From Gonapodya prolifera JEL478 (Eukaryota > Monoblepharomycota > Monoblepharidomycetes > Monoblepharidales > Gonapodyaceae): a stretch of 64,000 nt of DNA. Where the stretch lies: NCBI GenBank assembly GCA_001574975.1, contig KQ965824.1:129295-193294 (forward strand). The letters run 5' to 3'. Within the stretch, counting starts at the first letter, position 1; every line of letters starts with the position of its first letter. Shown piece after piece: positions 1-12,248 of this stretch. The position numbers and the translations under genes are program-made. The notes beneath the pieces are model-generated. The model saw only the letters and a program-made list of their open reading frames with translations, did not search any database and was not told the DNA's origin.

Positions 1-2
1 AG

Positions 3-707
3 TCCAATCACGATGCAGCCATCTGGCTCGGCAAAGAGGCCGCCTCGTCCTCGTGGCTGTACGAGTTCGTCCTTTTCCTCCACCACCTCCATACCCTCAA
101 CGCGGAGTCAGAGGATCTTGTCATTGTTGCGGACATGCTGTCGGTAATACTACTCTTATATGAAATGGATGGACCCAAACACAAGAAGGCATTCCTCGCA
201 AAGGTCACGGAAGGAAACATTTCTCCTCCACCCCAAGCAAGACCGCCCTCAGTACGAAATACCCCAAAACGCCATGAAATCTCGTCGCGGCCCCACCGCC
301 GAGTGGCGAGCTGTACTTGGATTGTGTTCTGCACATGCCTCTGGGAAAGAGATACGTGCAATCCCCAATGACATTCGGCCCAGTTTCCTTCCAAGCGTCT
401 GTGCCAACTTCACATGTGCCACTCCTTGGTTCCCCCAGAGTCGTCAGAACCTACCCCTACCATCGATCCTTTTCAAAATCTTTCCCTCTGTTTTCGCTGC
501 CGGTGCGTCCGATACTGCAGTGCTGAGTGCCAACGAGCGGACTAGGCATTCCACAAGCACTTATGCGGCGTAACAGCGATTGACAAACCTAAGCGGGTGT
601 TCAAACCTGACACCAAGTTTGTTGCTTGCATTGGTGGAATGGTGGATCCGGACGAAAAATGCATGGGCGATCAGTACACGGAGATATGGCAGCAGCAAAA
701 TGAGTGA
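3..707 (+). CDS. 3' part of an unrecognised gene (partial at window edge)
   Basis: An open frame with protein-like composition enters from the left edge (3-143, residues like AAIWLGKE and LYEFVLFLHHLH) and meets a possible donor at 144. It stays open to 371, but the later part looks less like protein. A second coding-looking stretch at 577-707 (residues like KPKRVFKPDTKFVACIGG) follows an AG at 575-576 and ends at a TGA. Joining 143 to 577 directly does not keep phase, so another exon or a different donor would be needed. I do not recognise the family. The two segments could also be unrelated. Confidence 0.3.
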
Positions 708-1459
708 GAGTGGGACTGATGGGCTCCGTCTCCTCCGTCGCCGAAAGTACTTATGAAACAAGGTTTGTGCAAGAATCGTTTCGACACATCCACAAGTTCC
801 CTCATGAGGGTGCGCCATGATGAGCACGGAACTCGTTAATCGGGGTCTTCAAAAGAAGGCCCCGTTACGTGAGTGATCAGGGGCGCGCCAGAGATGAGGT
901 ACAGAATGAGGTCGCGGTTGGCATATCAAATGGTAGAAGCAAATTGAAAGAAGGTGACCAATGACGTGTATAGTAAGAGTAAGTCGCTTTGAATGTGTAG
1001 ATGGCATTATGAGTGTAACAAGTGAGCGATGTTCTTGAGGAAATTCGCTGTGGATTTCCACCCATTTGATCGAACGCACTCTATTCTGGAATAAACGCAC
1101 ACACACACAATAGAAAAGGAAATATCATCCAATTCTAAATCTAATCTAAATCCAAAGACCCCACCCAATGATGAAAAAAAAAAGGGCAGCAAAGACCTTA
1201 CAACCAACAGTGTCCAACATCATTGTGCATACGTGCGGTGAGATACAAGGATTGGGAGTGATTCAACAGCGTGCAAATGCACAGATCTTCTGTTTGGCGA
1301 GGGAAACAGCCTTGTCTTGTTTCGAACTCCAGTCAATTTCCAGTCACGGCCTATTCTGCCAGCTCTCCCTCGCCCCAAGACACCTCCCAGCTCCGTTTCC
1401 CTCCTCTCACTGACCCTGGGCGAGCCATCTCTCCTGCGTTCCCGCCAACCCCATTATCC
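708..1459. other. Intergenic spacer, no gene seen
   Basis: About 750 bases between the left-edge gene and the 3' end of the ankyrin/SH3 gene on the minus strand. It holds a short CA run near 1098-1108 and no ORF with recognisable protein features. Confidence 0.5.
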
Positions 1460-3276
1460 TTATTCCGACCCCTGCCTCTGCCCACGCACATCCATCGGCA
1501 ACAGCCCCAACCTCGCCAGCTCCTCCTTCCCGCTATGACTCCTAGTGGGGCTCATTCGCTCCGCCCCTTGCGTCCCCTTGGCCTCCGCGGCAGCCTGCAT
1601 AGCCATGACCGCCGCGAACAAGTCGTTCGTCGGGATGATCGACTGCAGCGACGGAGGGGAGAGGGGTGGGATGTAGGGTGGTGGTGGCGTGAGCCCGCCA
1701 TTGTTCGAGACGGACCGATCCCCGATCACGACGGGAACGCCCAGATGTCCGATGGTGGTGCTGGGCGTGGCGACGCAGGACATGGGGAAGAGGCCGGATT
1801 CGCCGGTCGTGGTGTTGAGACCCTGATGGTCGTGGGAGAGCAAGAGAGATGACGGAAGGGAGGAGTGAGTTCAAGGAGGATCGCCGGGTAAAGAACGGTC
1901 GAAGAGACTCACCGCGCCCCACCCGTCCTCATACTCCCAATTCACAAGCACCGTCTGGCCCAAATCAAGTTGAATCTCGTCCTGTTCCTTAGGAACGTAC
2001 CCCGACACGACCTGCATCAGCCTCTTGACGTCGCGCGGTCTGGACCCGTCCTGGGGGGTCGCGGCGGCCTGCATGTGCATACGGGAGATCTGCTCGGCCA
2101 GGATCCGCTTCGTGAGTCCCAGCTCACGCTCCAAGTCCCCGTTGCGCTCCTGGAGCTGGTTGGCGCGGTGCTCCAGAGCGGCGGTGTGCGCGGCCCGCTC
2201 GGCGGAGAGGATGTGCAGGTTGCGGATTTCCTTGCGGAGTTCCTCGTTTTGGCGCATTTGGTCGACGAGGAGACGGGAGAGGGCCATGTCGCCGTGGCCC
2301 GGTGTGGGTTCGGCGGGTGGGGCGGTGTGGGCGGGGAGGGGTGCAGGTGGGATAGAGGTGCTGGAGCGGACGTCTTGGATCCGTCGAGCGACGCCGATGG
2401 AGCCTCGCGCGGGGGATGCGTCGAGACCCAGGTCAAGGGCGAGGGGTTGGAGGAGTTCAAGGACGCGCGTGTCTTCGGCCCGACGAGCTGCTTCGAAGAC
2501 GTTCTTGGTCACTTTTGCGCCTCGCCGCAGCAGGGCCTCCACGATGTCGATTCGGGGGAAGAGCTCGCACTCGCGGTATGCTTGCGTCCAGGCTTCAGGG
2601 TTGAGCAGGCGAACTTCGCCGCCCATCTTGTTGACCCGAAGCTTCCCCTGCTCGGCGAGGGCACCCCAAGCACTGGATTCGCCGTCGAAGTCGGTCACCT
2701 TGATACATCGTCCAATGGCCAGGAGGAGGGGTGATTCGGCGGTGTAGGTGCGGACCCAGCGGGTGTCGTTCCATCGGTCCGGTGACCAGTTGGGTACGGT
2801 GTTGGCGCTCTGCCACTCGACGGGCATGTTTGGGTCGGCGCCAGCATCGAGGAGGATATGGATGATATCCATACGACCGGAGAATATGGCGACCGCGAGT
2901 GCTGTTTCGCCCAAGATTGTGTCGGTCTTCTGCTCCACAATGTTTTCGAATCTGTCCTCGTACACGTCGCCAAATAGTTTGCTTGACTTTACTTTGACCT
3001 TTCCGAGCGGACGTCGACCGACTCGGACGTCGCAGACGAGCGTCACCTGAGTGGGCGTTGGACGAGCCAGGGGCAGCACAGGGGTCAGTTGTCGACGCAT
3101 CACCGCAAACGGGACCGAAAAACGTCTCCCGCCTCTCACGCGCGGACCGTGTTTCGTCCCTCGCTCACCTTTTTCCTCGCGTTCGGGTTCGCGCCCTCGG
3201 CCAACAACCTCTTTACCAGTGGCGTGTTTCCCATCTCGATGGCGTCAATCAGCAGGCGGTTCTTCTCGGGCATCAT
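1460..3276 (-). CDS. Ankyrin-coiled coil-SH3 adaptor-like protein (paralogue A)
   Basis: Three exons on the minus strand: 3276-3169, 3046-1913 and 1822-1460, all joined in phase 0, giving 534 residues. Ankyrin-type helices lie at about 5-35 (LVKRLLAEGANPNARKK) and 80-110 (IIHILLDAGADPN), with a third set near 200. A coiled coil rich in Leu, Glu and Arg spans about 292-360. An SH3 domain lies at about 378-432; it has the acidic loop (EQDEIQLDLGQTV), the DGWGAG motif and the LFPMSCV end. A Pro/Ser-rich tail follows. The start is the first of two adjacent Met codons, matched to its paralogues. The SH3 is split by an intron exactly after GWGA, as in paralogues B, C and H. The architecture suggests a cytoplasmic scaffold or adaptor; partner and pathway are unknown. 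Confidence 0.88.
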
Positions 3277-4300
3277 CTCTGTCCCGCCCGAGTGCAGAAG
3301 CGTGATTTGTAACACACCCCGGGAACGAGTTGATTCCCTGGCCACGAAGCGAAAACCTCCGAATTGGGACTGCGAGGGCGGGCGGACGAAATACTATCTC
3401 GCGGATGTGATGGCAGAGGAGAAGCGTGCAAGAGAAGCGCGGATGCACGTGGATGGATTGTCGTGCAAGGGTCTATTGCGCGAGGCGAGGGGCGAAGGTG
3501 GACAATGGGAGGGTACGCGCCACACCGCCTGTATATATTTTGCACGTGTATCGCTGTGAACGTATCAATAATACCAATCATTATCGATCGAGGTTTATCA
3601 CGGGTATACGATGATGTGATGTGATGCTTAGAACAGATTTTTTGCTTGACAAAGTTGACGAAGGGGCACAAAAAGGTTTGCCAAGCTCCACCAACCCCAT
3701 CCAACGGGGAACACAAATGGTAATTTGCATCGTCTGTCCGCATTCTCTCAAAGAGTTCCAATCGGGTTTGCCGCTTGCCTCACATGACAATGGTTCGGAA
3801 AATGAGCACGGCCGCTCCCTCTCGGCACAGCGCTGCACGCCACGTTTTCGTATTTTCAACCACGCTTTGCGATTCCGACGTAATCAATTGTGCAATCATC
3901 CATACACTTACAGACCTTGCACTTTTCAGGAAAAGATTGGTGAGACTTGATCGCCAGTGTCGGTCACCGCCAGCCGACTTCAGGCTCGTTTTTCTCGATG
4001 CAAAAACAGAGCAGAGGTTAACAAAAAATGTTGAACAGTAGCTACAGTAAACCTTGCAATATGAATTCCATCCTGTCAAACTTGGCATGGCGTGGGTGGG
4101 ACTTCTTCCATACCTGCGGCGTTCTGTCCCGTCTTGCCCCGTTCCCCCATTTTGAACAACAAAGTTCGCAGACTTTCTATCAAAATCTGCTCCTTGGTCA
4201 CAACTTTCTCCACAGTGTCTGTTAAGTGACACGTCACACTCTAAGGTGATGCTGAATTTGGTGGTTGCAGACTCTCCATGCACACTCTGCTACAAGTGTC
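3277..4300. other. Upstream region of paralogue A, no gene seen
   Basis: About 1 kb of mixed-composition DNA. The longest ORF (3780-4283, minus) has no family features and shifting composition, so I do not call it. Confidence 0.45.
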
Positions 4301-7020
4301 AATGTGAAACCAAGAAAATCTATGTATTTGTTTAGAAGGGCAAGGCTACCTGTACAAGTTTTATGCTTGAGGTCACGTTATAACACAACACAGCCTGACG
4401 CTAACCACTGACAATCCAAACTGATGGCCAAGTCCAATTGCAGTCAACTGTCAATCCTTTCTTTTTCACAAGGGAATATGTCCTGCCCTTAGAGTAAAGG
4501 TGAAAGAATAAAGCCACTCTTGGGGCTGGTGCACCTTGAGTGATCATCAATCTTTCTTTGGAATCAAACTCCACTGTTTTCACAGCAAAGACAACCAGAG
4601 GATCCCATGAGGTCTGCTAAACCTTGAGGTGATTTCCATTAGTACTGATTGGATCCATTTACCTTTTTTGCAAGTCAATACATACTGGTCTCTTAGTGAA
4701 GGAGACAATTACCACTTGAAGATTTTGGTAAGGCCTTCATCAATCATGATGTGCTGACAGGAACATGATGTTGTGGTTCAGCATTCACTTGTGATGCACA
4801 GGCCACACATGAAAAAAAGTCAGGTTGATCATAGAGCATAGGAATTGCTCACTGCACCACAACTGATCACCATGTCTGATTGTTGTTGATTGACAACCCT
4901 TTTTATTTTTGCAATGGGCTATGTCCCACCCTCAGAGTGAGGGTGACATGAATGCTCCTTAAGGGAGATGTAATGAAAGCAGTGGAATAAGGGCCTTGGC
5001 ATCTAGTTAGTTTGGTGCCAAAAGTTCATGTAGGGGTTCATAGTAGCAGGTCTGTCAGCAGCCAAGTACTGCATCATCTTTCTGGCACACTAATTTTCCA
5101 TTTGCAAGGTGCAACATAGTGGTTTTTGTTGAAAGAGGAGGAGCACTCATTGATTTGTTCCATCAGAACTATTAGATTAATAACTCCTTTTACAAGGTAC
5201 TACATGTTGCCTCCTATTAATGAAAGGGGCAGGAGTACACCTTCACTTGAAGCAAATCCAGTTGTGATTTGACTTTCATTTGATAAGTAGTTGTTGTTGT
5301 CACTTACTCTTTTTTCAACAGGTTGAATGAAGGAAACATAAGTGCCCTTTTTGATCTTTTTAACATTCACATGGCTTTCATCATTAGTTGGTTAGCTGAT
5401 GGAAATCTGATGTCATCCTTGAGAAATCACTTTTCTTCTCAAGACGTCACTTCCAAAATCAATTTGACATCCCATCTTATTTGGCTGTTTTCTTATGCAA
5501 TGATTAGGTGAGCAAAGCATGGCTTCCTTCTTTCAAGGTTGGGTTACAGTGGCTGTTAAAGTAATGACCTTTCTCTTCTTAGAGTACTAGAACATCATAT
5601 CTCACAGTTAGCCATATTCATACTGTTGATATGAATTGACTGGAAATAATTACTTTTTTCTGCACTTTGCAGTCTGAGACAATTCTCCATTCATTCAAAG
5701 TGTTAAATAGGTGGCTTCTGAACCCACATCATACTATACCAGCTTCTATAAAGGACAAGGGGATGAACAGCATCTAAAGCAAGAATTATGATCTTCTTAA
5801 GGTTATGTGGTTACCTCTCAGCTCTCAAACATTATCATCACATTCATTGCCAGATGTAAGTGGCAGTGAAAGGCACACCCATGGACCACTCAAATTTGTG
5901 GCAACTTGTCAACAAACTTATGTTTGCTGTTGTGAGAATGCCAAGGACTGGCTGGCTATCTGATGATGAGCTCCATATTTGATATTGTCAAATTTTATGG
6001 TCAGTGTTGAGAAAGCCTATTCACCTTTCCAGTTTTCCCCCAATCAAAATGCAGGCTTTCACACCAGACCTCCTGTCACACTTTCAGTCTTCAGTAGAGG
6101 TGACTCATATTACCTGCATTATGAGATCAAAGGTCCTGTAAAGCTTTCATGTGCACAACCTTTTGCTTCTTTTGCATTTAAGAGGTATGAATTGTGAGGA
6201 AAGTGACAGAAATGTGTAAGATACACATTAGATTTCTGATTGCACTTCTGTACTAGCAAAATGCAGAAATGTGAAAACATCCCTTTTTTTTTGAGTTGTG
6301 GAACAAACCTCCAACTGTACCATATCTGTGTTACATAAAGTGAAATGTGCATTGAATATTGACACATTGTCTCTGATGTCTCCTTTTGCAGCTAGTTTAT
6401 CAATTCTTGTGCATCTCACATCATTTATAAAGCAAAGATCAGCATTCTGTGCCATAACTTTTTTTTGGAGGTATAAACAGTTCAAAGTATGGGGAAAAGT
6501 CTTCTGTCTCTTGCAGTGCCAGACACATCAACTACAGTTTGTCTTTGTTATGTATTTGCACTTTATTTTTGCAAGAAATTTTGGAGATCAGGGGGTCCAC
6601 AGAACAGAATTCTTGTGTTCTTTGTCTTCTTGGATAAGTGAGAGGTTGTTACATTTGATATACCAAAGATATGTTGTTTTTCTTCTGTTGCATTTTGGTT
6701 TCCAACAGTCACTTCATCTTCTGGTTGGTCAGCAAGATGTAACACTAATACCACATTTTGAACAGGAAGGAATCAATTCCCTTCTATCAATATTTGTTAT
6801 GCAGCTTCAATATACTTTGCATGCTGGACATATCAACTTCTGTCATGAGTGACTTCTCTCTGTTTATTTGGCTCCTCACCTGTCTGTCATCCTTTGTGTT
6901 AGAAGAGTTTAAGTACCAAAAATTGTTGCACATGATTATGTTCTTCAAAGGAGATCTCAAAAGTGTAAAATGTCAATAAATCTCATGCCTCATGTCTTTA
7001 CAAATGAGATCTCTGAAGTG
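4301..7020. repeat. CpG-depleted AT-rich block, probably a degraded methylated repeat
   Basis: Between 4401 and 7020 I find a single CG dinucleotide (5445), with one more at 4399. At roughly 38 percent GC about 90 would be expected by chance. TG and CA are abundant, as expected from deamination of methylated CpG. Flanking DNA is CpG-rich and the right boundary is abrupt at 7021. No intact ORF has recognisable domains. Two diverged copies of a short segment occur near 4450-4510 and 4895-4955, each with a GGG..ATGTCC..CC..AGAGT pattern. The likeliest explanation is an old transposable element or repeat island; its class cannot be named from the sequence. Confidence 0.7.
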
Positions 7021-7499
7021 TCGAAAATCTCGCGCCTCTTGTATTTGCGAACGAGGAGATGTCGTTGAAACAATTTCCGCAAAGGGAAAATAGGACGATG
7101 GGATAACCCGATACCAGCGGCGGGAGAAGCAACAACAGGGACGGAGAGGGACGGGTGCAGGGCTGATGCGGGGCTTTGTGGGGAATGGGCGGAGAAGTGG
7201 TTGCGCTCGTTGCAAAGAGTGGTGAAGGTTGCAGGCTTTGGCTGCGGTGGGTGGAGTACAGCGTCAAAGACCGCTTTAGGAAAGCGCTTTAGGGAATCGT
7301 GGTGGAAGCGATAAGATGACATTTGCCAGTGCACGATGACGATGGCATTACGAATCTTCCTTCCAGACACGGAAATAATCTCGTTCCTTTCCGGAAAGGA
7401 CAAACATAACGTGGGCCCTTTTTGCACGCCCTTGGCTAGAGTGCGCCTCCTGCAAAGCCGCACCACCCACTCCACTCCCAGCCCCCCACCAGCGGCAGG
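7021..7499. other. Upstream region of paralogue B
   Basis: CpG-rich DNA immediately after the CpG-poor block and before the start codon at 7500. It must contain the paralogue B promoter, but I recognise no specific element. The overlapping minus-strand ORFs look like shadows. Confidence 0.4.
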
Positions 7500-10004
7500 A
7501 TGTCGCACCGCAAGATGCTGACGCCGCAGGACGTGGCGCTGCTTGAGGCGTGCGAGGCGGGCGACGCGGAGAGAGTGCGGCATGCGCTGGTGGAGGGCGC
7601 GGACCCGCAGGCGAGGAAGCGGATCACGCTGGTGTGCGACGTGCGGAGTGGGACGAGGAGCGTGGGAAAGGTCGTCGTGAAGCGGAATCTGTTCAGGAGA
7701 GATGTCGTCGAGGAGAGAGTCGAGGACACGGTGAGTCGAGGTGGTGGTGGTGGGGGCGGGGGGGGGGTAAGTCCGACCGGAGCGAGCAACGCGAGCGGAG
7801 GGAGGACTCTGAGGCCTAAGCGCCGCTAGGCGCTGACCGAGGAGTCCGCCGGAGGCGAGCCGTGATTCCACAAAGTGGTCTACTCTGCCCGTTGGAAAGA
7901 CTAGTCTCTACTCTTCCTAGTGACTCTAACCACCCCACCTCCCACCTCTCTTACAGTATGAGCACCTCATGGACGTCTGCCAGGGCGAATCCGCGCTCGC
8001 TCTCGCCNNNNNNNNNNNNNNNNNNNNNNNNNNNNNNNNNNNNNNNACCGACATCGTCTCCGCCCTCTTGGACGCCGGTGCCGACCCCGACACGCCCATC
8101 GAGTGGCAAGTCGCCGACACGGTCGACGGGTGGACGTTGGACCGGTGGCGCGCCAGTCGGTGGGCCAAGACCTACTCGTTTGAGTCGGCGGTGATGTTGG
8201 CCATTGGGAGGGGTGGGAAAGTCGCCGAACATGATGGCGGGGACGAGGCGCAAGCCGGGGCGGGGAAGGGGTTTGTAAGAGTCAATAAGAAAGGGGGGAT
8301 GGTACCCTTGCGCAATCCGGCTGTGCCAGACGACGCGTGGACAGAAGTCCGCCTGACAGCGCAACTCGACACCATCAATCTCCTCGTCGACCGTGGGGCG
8401 CGCATCACGCCCGACCTGCTCCGTATGGCGAGGCAAATGCAGGAGGAACACAGCGTGGAGGAGCAGGCGTCGCGAGCCTCGCCGCAGGTCAGCGCGGCTG
8501 GGTCCGGGCAGGGGTCCGTCTCCGTCTCCACGTCCGGGCACGGGAACGGGAATGGGAATGGGCCCGGAGTGGCGCGTGGAAATGGACATGGACAAGTCCC
8601 GCCCTCAGCCGAAGACATCTACTCCCCGCCCTCATCCCCACCCGCCAGCATCAGGGACCTTCCCAAACACTACACCTCGGACAGCACGACGACACCGCAA
8701 CCTTCCCCGACATCTTCCCCCCTCGTCGTACCCTCCTACCTCCACGCCCACTCGTCGCAACAACACACGTGGCGCCGATCCACCACAGGGTCCGACATCG
8801 GGTTTCCCACCCCCTCCACCACGCTCCGATCCCACCTCTCCCCCCACACCCCAACCCGCCCCCTCTCCGCCACGCACCCCCACCCCACCCCCGAAGCCGC
8901 CGGGGGCGACCCAAGTCTGACCCGCCTATTCGTCTCCCAAATCCAAGCCAACGACGAGCTGCGCCGGGACGTGCGCAACCTGCGCGGTCTGGCCGACGAG
9001 CTGGCGCGGAGGCTTAAAGTCGTGGAGGCGAGGCTGGCCGAGTCGAGAGCTGAGTGTGATGGGTTGCACCGCGCAAACACGCACCTGCGGGGGCAGGTGC
9101 TGGCGTTGCGGCAAAACCCCGGCGCAAACGGGTTCGCTCCACGCACACTCACCCTGACCCGCGGCGTCGGAGCCCCGGGGGAGACGACGACAACGACGAC
9201 GGTGAAACAAATCTTCCACGTCGTGGGGGAGTTTGCGCCGAGGGAGGAGGACGAGCTTGCGTTGCAGTTTGGGCAGGAGGTCTTTTGTACGGTGTTGTTT
9301 GAGGATGGGTGGGGGGCTGTGAGTTCTTCCTTGCTTCCGTTCCGCTTCCGCTTCCGCTTCCAGTTTCTGTTGTTCCTAACCCGACCTGCGCCCTCGTGCT
9401 CGTGTCGCCTCACCCTTTCCCTCCACTTCACCTTCTCTCACCTCCGACGCAACGTCAGGGCCTCAACCTCACAACAACCATATTCGGGCTCTTCCCCATG
9501 TCCTGCCTGTCCCCGATCCCGGCCCCTGCACCGGCAGAGGTGTTCTTCAACCGCCGTGTCGACTCGTTGCCCAACCACGTCCCCGATCGCGACAACCAGG
9601 AAACCCCACTTTCCCCGCTTTCGCCGACTGAGCGCTCGCCCAGGTCGCAACATTCGCCGCTGCTCATGCCCGGCGATATCACGCACGGGATCGCATCCGC
9701 CGCCGCTGAATCCGCCGCTGCGGGTACCTTGAGCCCGCCCACGAAACACGCCTCCCTCCCGCGCAAAATCCCCTCGGCGCGGTCCCTGTCCCAAGCCCCC
9801 CCACCGGGGCGCAACCCGGGGAGTCCGCCGATGACGAGACGGAGTGTTGATTTTAGTATTGGTGGCGCCGGCGGTTTGGCCGGAGGGGGTGTGGCACTGG
9901 ATGGATTTGGAGGAGGTGGACCAGGAGGGAACCAGGGATCGGTGAGTGTGATGGGCGTGGAGGAGGCTAAGCTTAGGGGGTTGTTGGTCGCGATGGGGAG
10001 TTGA
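7500..10004 (+). CDS. Ankyrin-coiled coil-SH3 adaptor-like protein (paralogue B)
   Basis: Exons 7500-7730, 7957-9318 and 9459-10004 join in phase 0 and give 712 residues including a 13-codon run of N. The N-terminal ankyrin unit reads VRHALVEGADPQARKR. A second unit ends in VSALLDAGADPDTPIEW just after the gap. A long Ser/Pro/Gly-rich linker follows, then a coiled coil (NDELRRDVRNLRG onward), then the SH3 (EEDELALQFGQEVF, DGWGA, LFPMSC) and a low-complexity tail. The first intron lies about 40 codons downstream of the first intron of paralogue A and is absent from paralogue C. The SH3 intron is shared by all four complete paralogues. Likely a cytoplasmic adaptor. The gap hides part of an ankyrin repeat. 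Confidence 0.87.
8008..8046. other. Assembly gap of 39 N
   Basis: Thirty-nine N fall inside the second exon of paralogue B. The length is a multiple of three and the frame is open on both sides, so the gap size is compatible with an intact gene. Single N also occur at about 10560, 20973 and 61425. Confidence 0.95.
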
Positions 10005-10217
10005 TTGGGGGGGTTGGTGCAGGTGGTTGGGGGAGGCGGCGGCGGTGGATCGGATGGAGGGTGGCGACGGGTGAGGCGTGAAGGAGCGAGTGAATAAAGT
10101 GAAGGAGCGAGTGAATGAAGTGAATGAGAGGTTTTTGCTTTAATTATTTTGTTATGGTTGATTTATTGATACAGAGTGGTAGTGGTAGATGGTGGAGTTT
10201 AATACCAATTGTTATTA

Positions 10218-10854
10218 GAGAGTTTGCGCAAAGCCAAAATTTACCGTAAATTTTACTGTAGAGCCTCTGTGGCGCAGTCCCGAGTAAATTTTGACGGTGA
10301 AAATATACCCTGGGATGGCCCCACAGAGGATTCAATATCCTCGACAATTTTCTCGTCGATTTTACGCAGAATCTCACAATCTGCGCCGCAATCGGAGAGA
10401 ATGGATTACAGAGGTCAGTTCTACCGTCCCGTGTGAAGTTTTACCTCTCCCTCGTCGCTGTGTTGACATCCACCCGACTAAATCTGTCACAGAACAAGTT
10501 AGATTAACAAAATAACTGTCTCAGAGCATCGATCCTTACCGGAAATGATAAAAATAATCNGCATCGCTCAATGATTCCAGGTCCAGCGGTTCCAATGTGA
10601 GACTCCGGATTGAGGGCGGCGGCGAGACCACCAAGAGGCCAAGGACAGCTGCGATACGGACAGCAAGTGATGCGTCCTCCTCAGCTGTATCTGCTTCCAC
10701 TGCCATGGGATGGTATCGCAGCATATTGGTGTGGTATTGAGGGACGGCGCACAGTACATTACTTATGATGCGCAAACTAAAATGTACTCAATAATTCCTC
10801 GTGTGCCTCAGTAAACTTTACGGTAAAGTTTTTTTTTTTTTTGCGCAAACTCTC
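10218..10854. mobile_element. MITE with about 50-bp terminal inverted repeats and TA target sites
   Basis: The left end (10218) starts GAGAGTTTGCGCAAA, then TTACCGTAAA and TTTACTG. The reverse complement of the right end (10854) has the same three blocks in the same order, separated by a poly-A insertion. A TA dinucleotide flanks each end (10216-10217 and 10855-10856), as for Tc1/mariner-like elements. The 637-bp interior has no credible transposase, so this is a non-autonomous element. One internal hairpin pairs CCTCTGTGG (about 10264) with CCACAGAGG (about 10320). There is one N at 10560. Confidence 0.8.
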
Positions 10855-12248
10855 TATTATTTCCACTTTTGTTTTTCCTTTGGTGCGACTGTGGGTTGGT
10901 TTAGAGTTTCATTATGCCGTCACTCTGACGTGGCCCACAGCAACTCCTCAGTCCTCCCTGAAACGATGTCAATTCAATGCAAATTGCGACGATGCCAAAT
11001 ATTGTCGCCCGACGCGACGATATCGGGAGATATTTAATAACAGAAATTGAGATGAACGTGGGATATTCCCACAACGTTTACTCTTGCAACACACTTCTCA
11101 CAGTTCCCTGTCCCTCCCACATCCCTCCGTCAAGCTTTGCAACGAATATCTACGCGGCACAGGCGGTATTACCTATTTGGTTTTGCAGCCCCGAATAATA
11201 CCGTATGGAGGATGCTTCATCGCACTGGAGGACCCACGTCACCAATTTGTGAGTTATCGATCTCTGTATGTCCGCGGTCACAGCTTCACGCACGAGCATC
11301 TTGAGGAACGTAACCATCAAAGGGAAGAACGGGAATGAGCTGCATGATCAGGTACAACTGCCGGGTTGACCTCCGCAAAACTTTTGCCGCCCCCAAAAAA
11401 ATCTTGGAATTCTTCTTTTACCCAGTCCTACCACCTCGGTTGTATGTCGAGGGCGGCGTGGAGCGACTTGCGGAGACTGTGACTTTCTTCGGAGGAAAAC
11501 TTGCATGCCCGAATATCATCGATGTTTTCCTTAAGCCACATGTCGGCCCGACGGTCGATTTCCTCAGGAGTTAAGGAGGTTCGCATCTCCTTGCCCGCTT
11601 CCATCGACGCGTTGACGGGTGTTTTGAATGTACGTGCTCGGTTTATCATATTGGGTGGAGGCACACCCGCCGACGGGTTGCGGTGTTCCCTCCCCATAGG
11701 CGAGGTCGCTCACAAAGTCTCTCGCTCTGGTGTGAGCTGTAATAACGCGGCTCTGGCCACTCGTGCGTTCCTTCCAATGCGCGGAAGGTCTCCAGCTGCT
11801 TGACCGATACACATCCATATATTGTTGTTTCCCCGGCGACCCCACTCCATGACACAAAAGGTTCGCAGTTGCGGTTTGCTGACACAATTCTTCCAACTTT
11901 TCCTCAATTCAAATCCTCGGGTTGGAAGTGAGAAACCTTGACAGACGTTGCAGTTGCACATCCTCAACTTGGCGATGCGTGATTAGTTCATTACATTACA
12001 TAACTAGTACATAGGTTCTCGCAATAAATTAACTCCAAACCGTAGATCGTGCGGACTGTCCCCGGCCCGAGTATACTCATTTCGCTCAACCTGCCGGCGA
12101 AAGATTACGACGTACACGAAGTCCAATCTTCAGGTCCGATAAGTTGAGCGCCGTATGAGGAATGACACGAATGCAATCACTATCACCTTCAAAAAGTTTC
12201 ACACAGTCAACTGCAATCCCCCAAGACCAATCCCGCCACCAAACACAA
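10855..12248. other. Intergenic region with one weak ORF
   Basis: About 1.4 kb without a clear gene. The best candidate is a minus-strand ORF at 11428-11697 whose middle is protein-like (LTPEEIDRRADMWLKENIDD). It lacks a recognised domain and a supported partner exon, so it may be a gene relic. Confidence 0.4.

Noticed and set aside
1970-2734. Long plus-strand ORFs of 240-254 codons
   Set aside because: They lie antisense to the ankyrin/SH3 exon of paralogue A, whose frame carries the domains; GC-rich coding DNA often leaves such shadows.
6298-6852. 184-codon plus-strand ORF inside the CpG-poor block
   Set aside because: Phe/Leu/Cys-skewed composition expected of AT-rich decayed DNA; no conserved motif.
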